The notes under the pieces were generated by a model, which saw nothing but the letters and a program-made list of their open reading frames with translations, was not told the origin of the DNA and ran no database searches. From Thermoanaerobacter ethanolicus JW 200 (GTDB lineage: Bacteria > Bacillota > Thermoanaerobacteria > Thermoanaerobacterales > Thermoanaerobacteraceae): DNA of 64,000 nucleotides. The translations under genes were made by a program, and so were the position numbers. The DNA is taken from NCBI RefSeq assembly GCF_003722315.1, contig NZ_CP033580.1, positions 1,735,001 to 1,799,000 on the forward strand, in the 5' to 3' direction. Within the stretch, counting starts at the first letter, position 1, and every line of letters starts with the position of its first letter. Shown piece by piece: positions 63,573 to 64,000 of this stretch.

Positions 63573-64000
63573 TTGGTTAAGAAGATTAGAGTAGGGATAG
63601 CAGATGATAACAAAGAATTTGCTACTATTTTAGCTGAGTATTTATCTACTCAAGAAAATATTGAAGTGGTTGGTGTTGCCAATGACGGCAACCAAGCGAT
63701 TGAACTCATTAAAAATCAACCGCCAGATTTGTTAATTTTAGATATTATAATGCCATATTTAGATGGCATTGGTGTTTTGGAAAAGATAAATGAAGAACAA
63801 TTAAAAAAGCCTAAAATTTTAGTCTTATCTGCAGTAGGCCAAGAAAAAATAACTCAACGGGCTATTGCATTAGGGGCAGATTATTATATTTTAAAACCTT
63901 TTGATTTAGCTATGTTGTCAAAAAGGATTTCTGAGCTTATGGAGCCTGAATTAGATGTAGTATCAAAGACTGTATTTCCTGTGGTAAAAGCGAAGAAAAA
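63573..64000 (+). CDS. spo0A: Spo0A, sporulation master response regulator (5' part; runs off the window)
   Basis: The first 142 residues are seen. Start TTG 63573 with GGGAGG upstream. The receiver domain is complete: acidic pair in VGIADDNKEF, phospho-acceptor D57 in LILDIIMPYLDG, conserved Ser in VLSAVG and Lys in YILKPFD. The linker (about residues 125-142) is also present; the DNA-binding effector domain lies beyond the window edge. Position after spoIVB is diagnostic for Spo0A. Confidence 0.95.
   Translation, partial: MVKKIRVGIADDNKEFATILAEYLSTQENIEVVGVANDGNQAIELIKNQPPDLLILDIIMPYLDGIGVLEKINEEQLKKPKILVLSAVGQEKITQRAIALGADYYILKPFDLAMLSKRISELMEPELDVVSKTVFPVVKAKK

Overview
The window looks like chromosome of a low-GC, anaerobic, endospore-forming thermophile of the Thermoanaerobacter/Caldanaerobacter type. 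The reasons are AT-rich coding with many TTG and GTG starts, strong GGAGG ribosome sites, a sporulation gene set (sigK, spoIIIAA-AH, spoIVB, spo0A), an ornithine-fermentation operon, and an OLE RNA, which is known mainly from extremophilic and anaerobic Firmicutes. The assignment is by gene content and recall; no search was run. Nearly all genes are on the + strand. The only clear - strand gene is an insertion-sequence transposase.

Layout. (1) 68-7793: oxidative ornithine degradation operon (ord, ortA, ortB, oraS, oraE, a MutL/GlmL-like ATPase, ornithine racemase). (2) 7781-8101: a GC-rich, palindromic, mobile-looking element. (3) 8173-17393: VOC protein, Rrf2 regulator, mnmA, a small membrane protein, an AI-2E family permease, then alaS-ireB-ruvX-DUF1292. 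A group IIC intron with a frameshifted reverse transcriptase sits between the alaS promoter/terminator-like leader and alaS. (4) 17619-26718: Fur-family regulator, RNase J, YlbF, QueT-like, MltG, a YrrM-type methyltransferase, U32 protein, PBP2, intact sigK, YqeG. (5) 26708-27562: aroE.

(6) 27571-37655: type IV pilus operon pilB-pilT-pilC-pilA-pilD, four minor pilins, comFB, pilM-pilN-pilO. It is preceded by a sequence that closely matches the class II c-di-GMP riboswitch. PilB carries a two-repeat MshEN c-di-GMP-binding domain, and ComFB proteins have been reported as c-di-GMP receptors. The second messenger may therefore act on transcription or translation, on the motor, and through a receptor, all in one operon. 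(7) 37669-43529: aroK, Nfo-like protein, proB, proA, aroQ, pepP, efp. (8) 43578-49660: an acidic zinc-ribbon protein, spoIIIAA-AH and an Asp23 protein.

(9) 49759-62056: nusB-folD-xseA-xseB-ispA, OLE RNA, oapA, dxs, tlyA, nadK, [IS element], argR, recN. This is the classical Firmicutes cluster, interrupted by one IS. (10) 62176-64000: spoIVB and the start of spo0A, the latter behind a good SigH-type promoter.

A recurring architecture is an inverted repeat that would hide the ribosome-binding site in read-through RNA. It is clearest at spoIVB, where a candidate forespore promoter lies inside the loop, and at the IS transposase. A shorter form lies before the PBP2 gene. No tRNA, rRNA or CRISPR array was seen.
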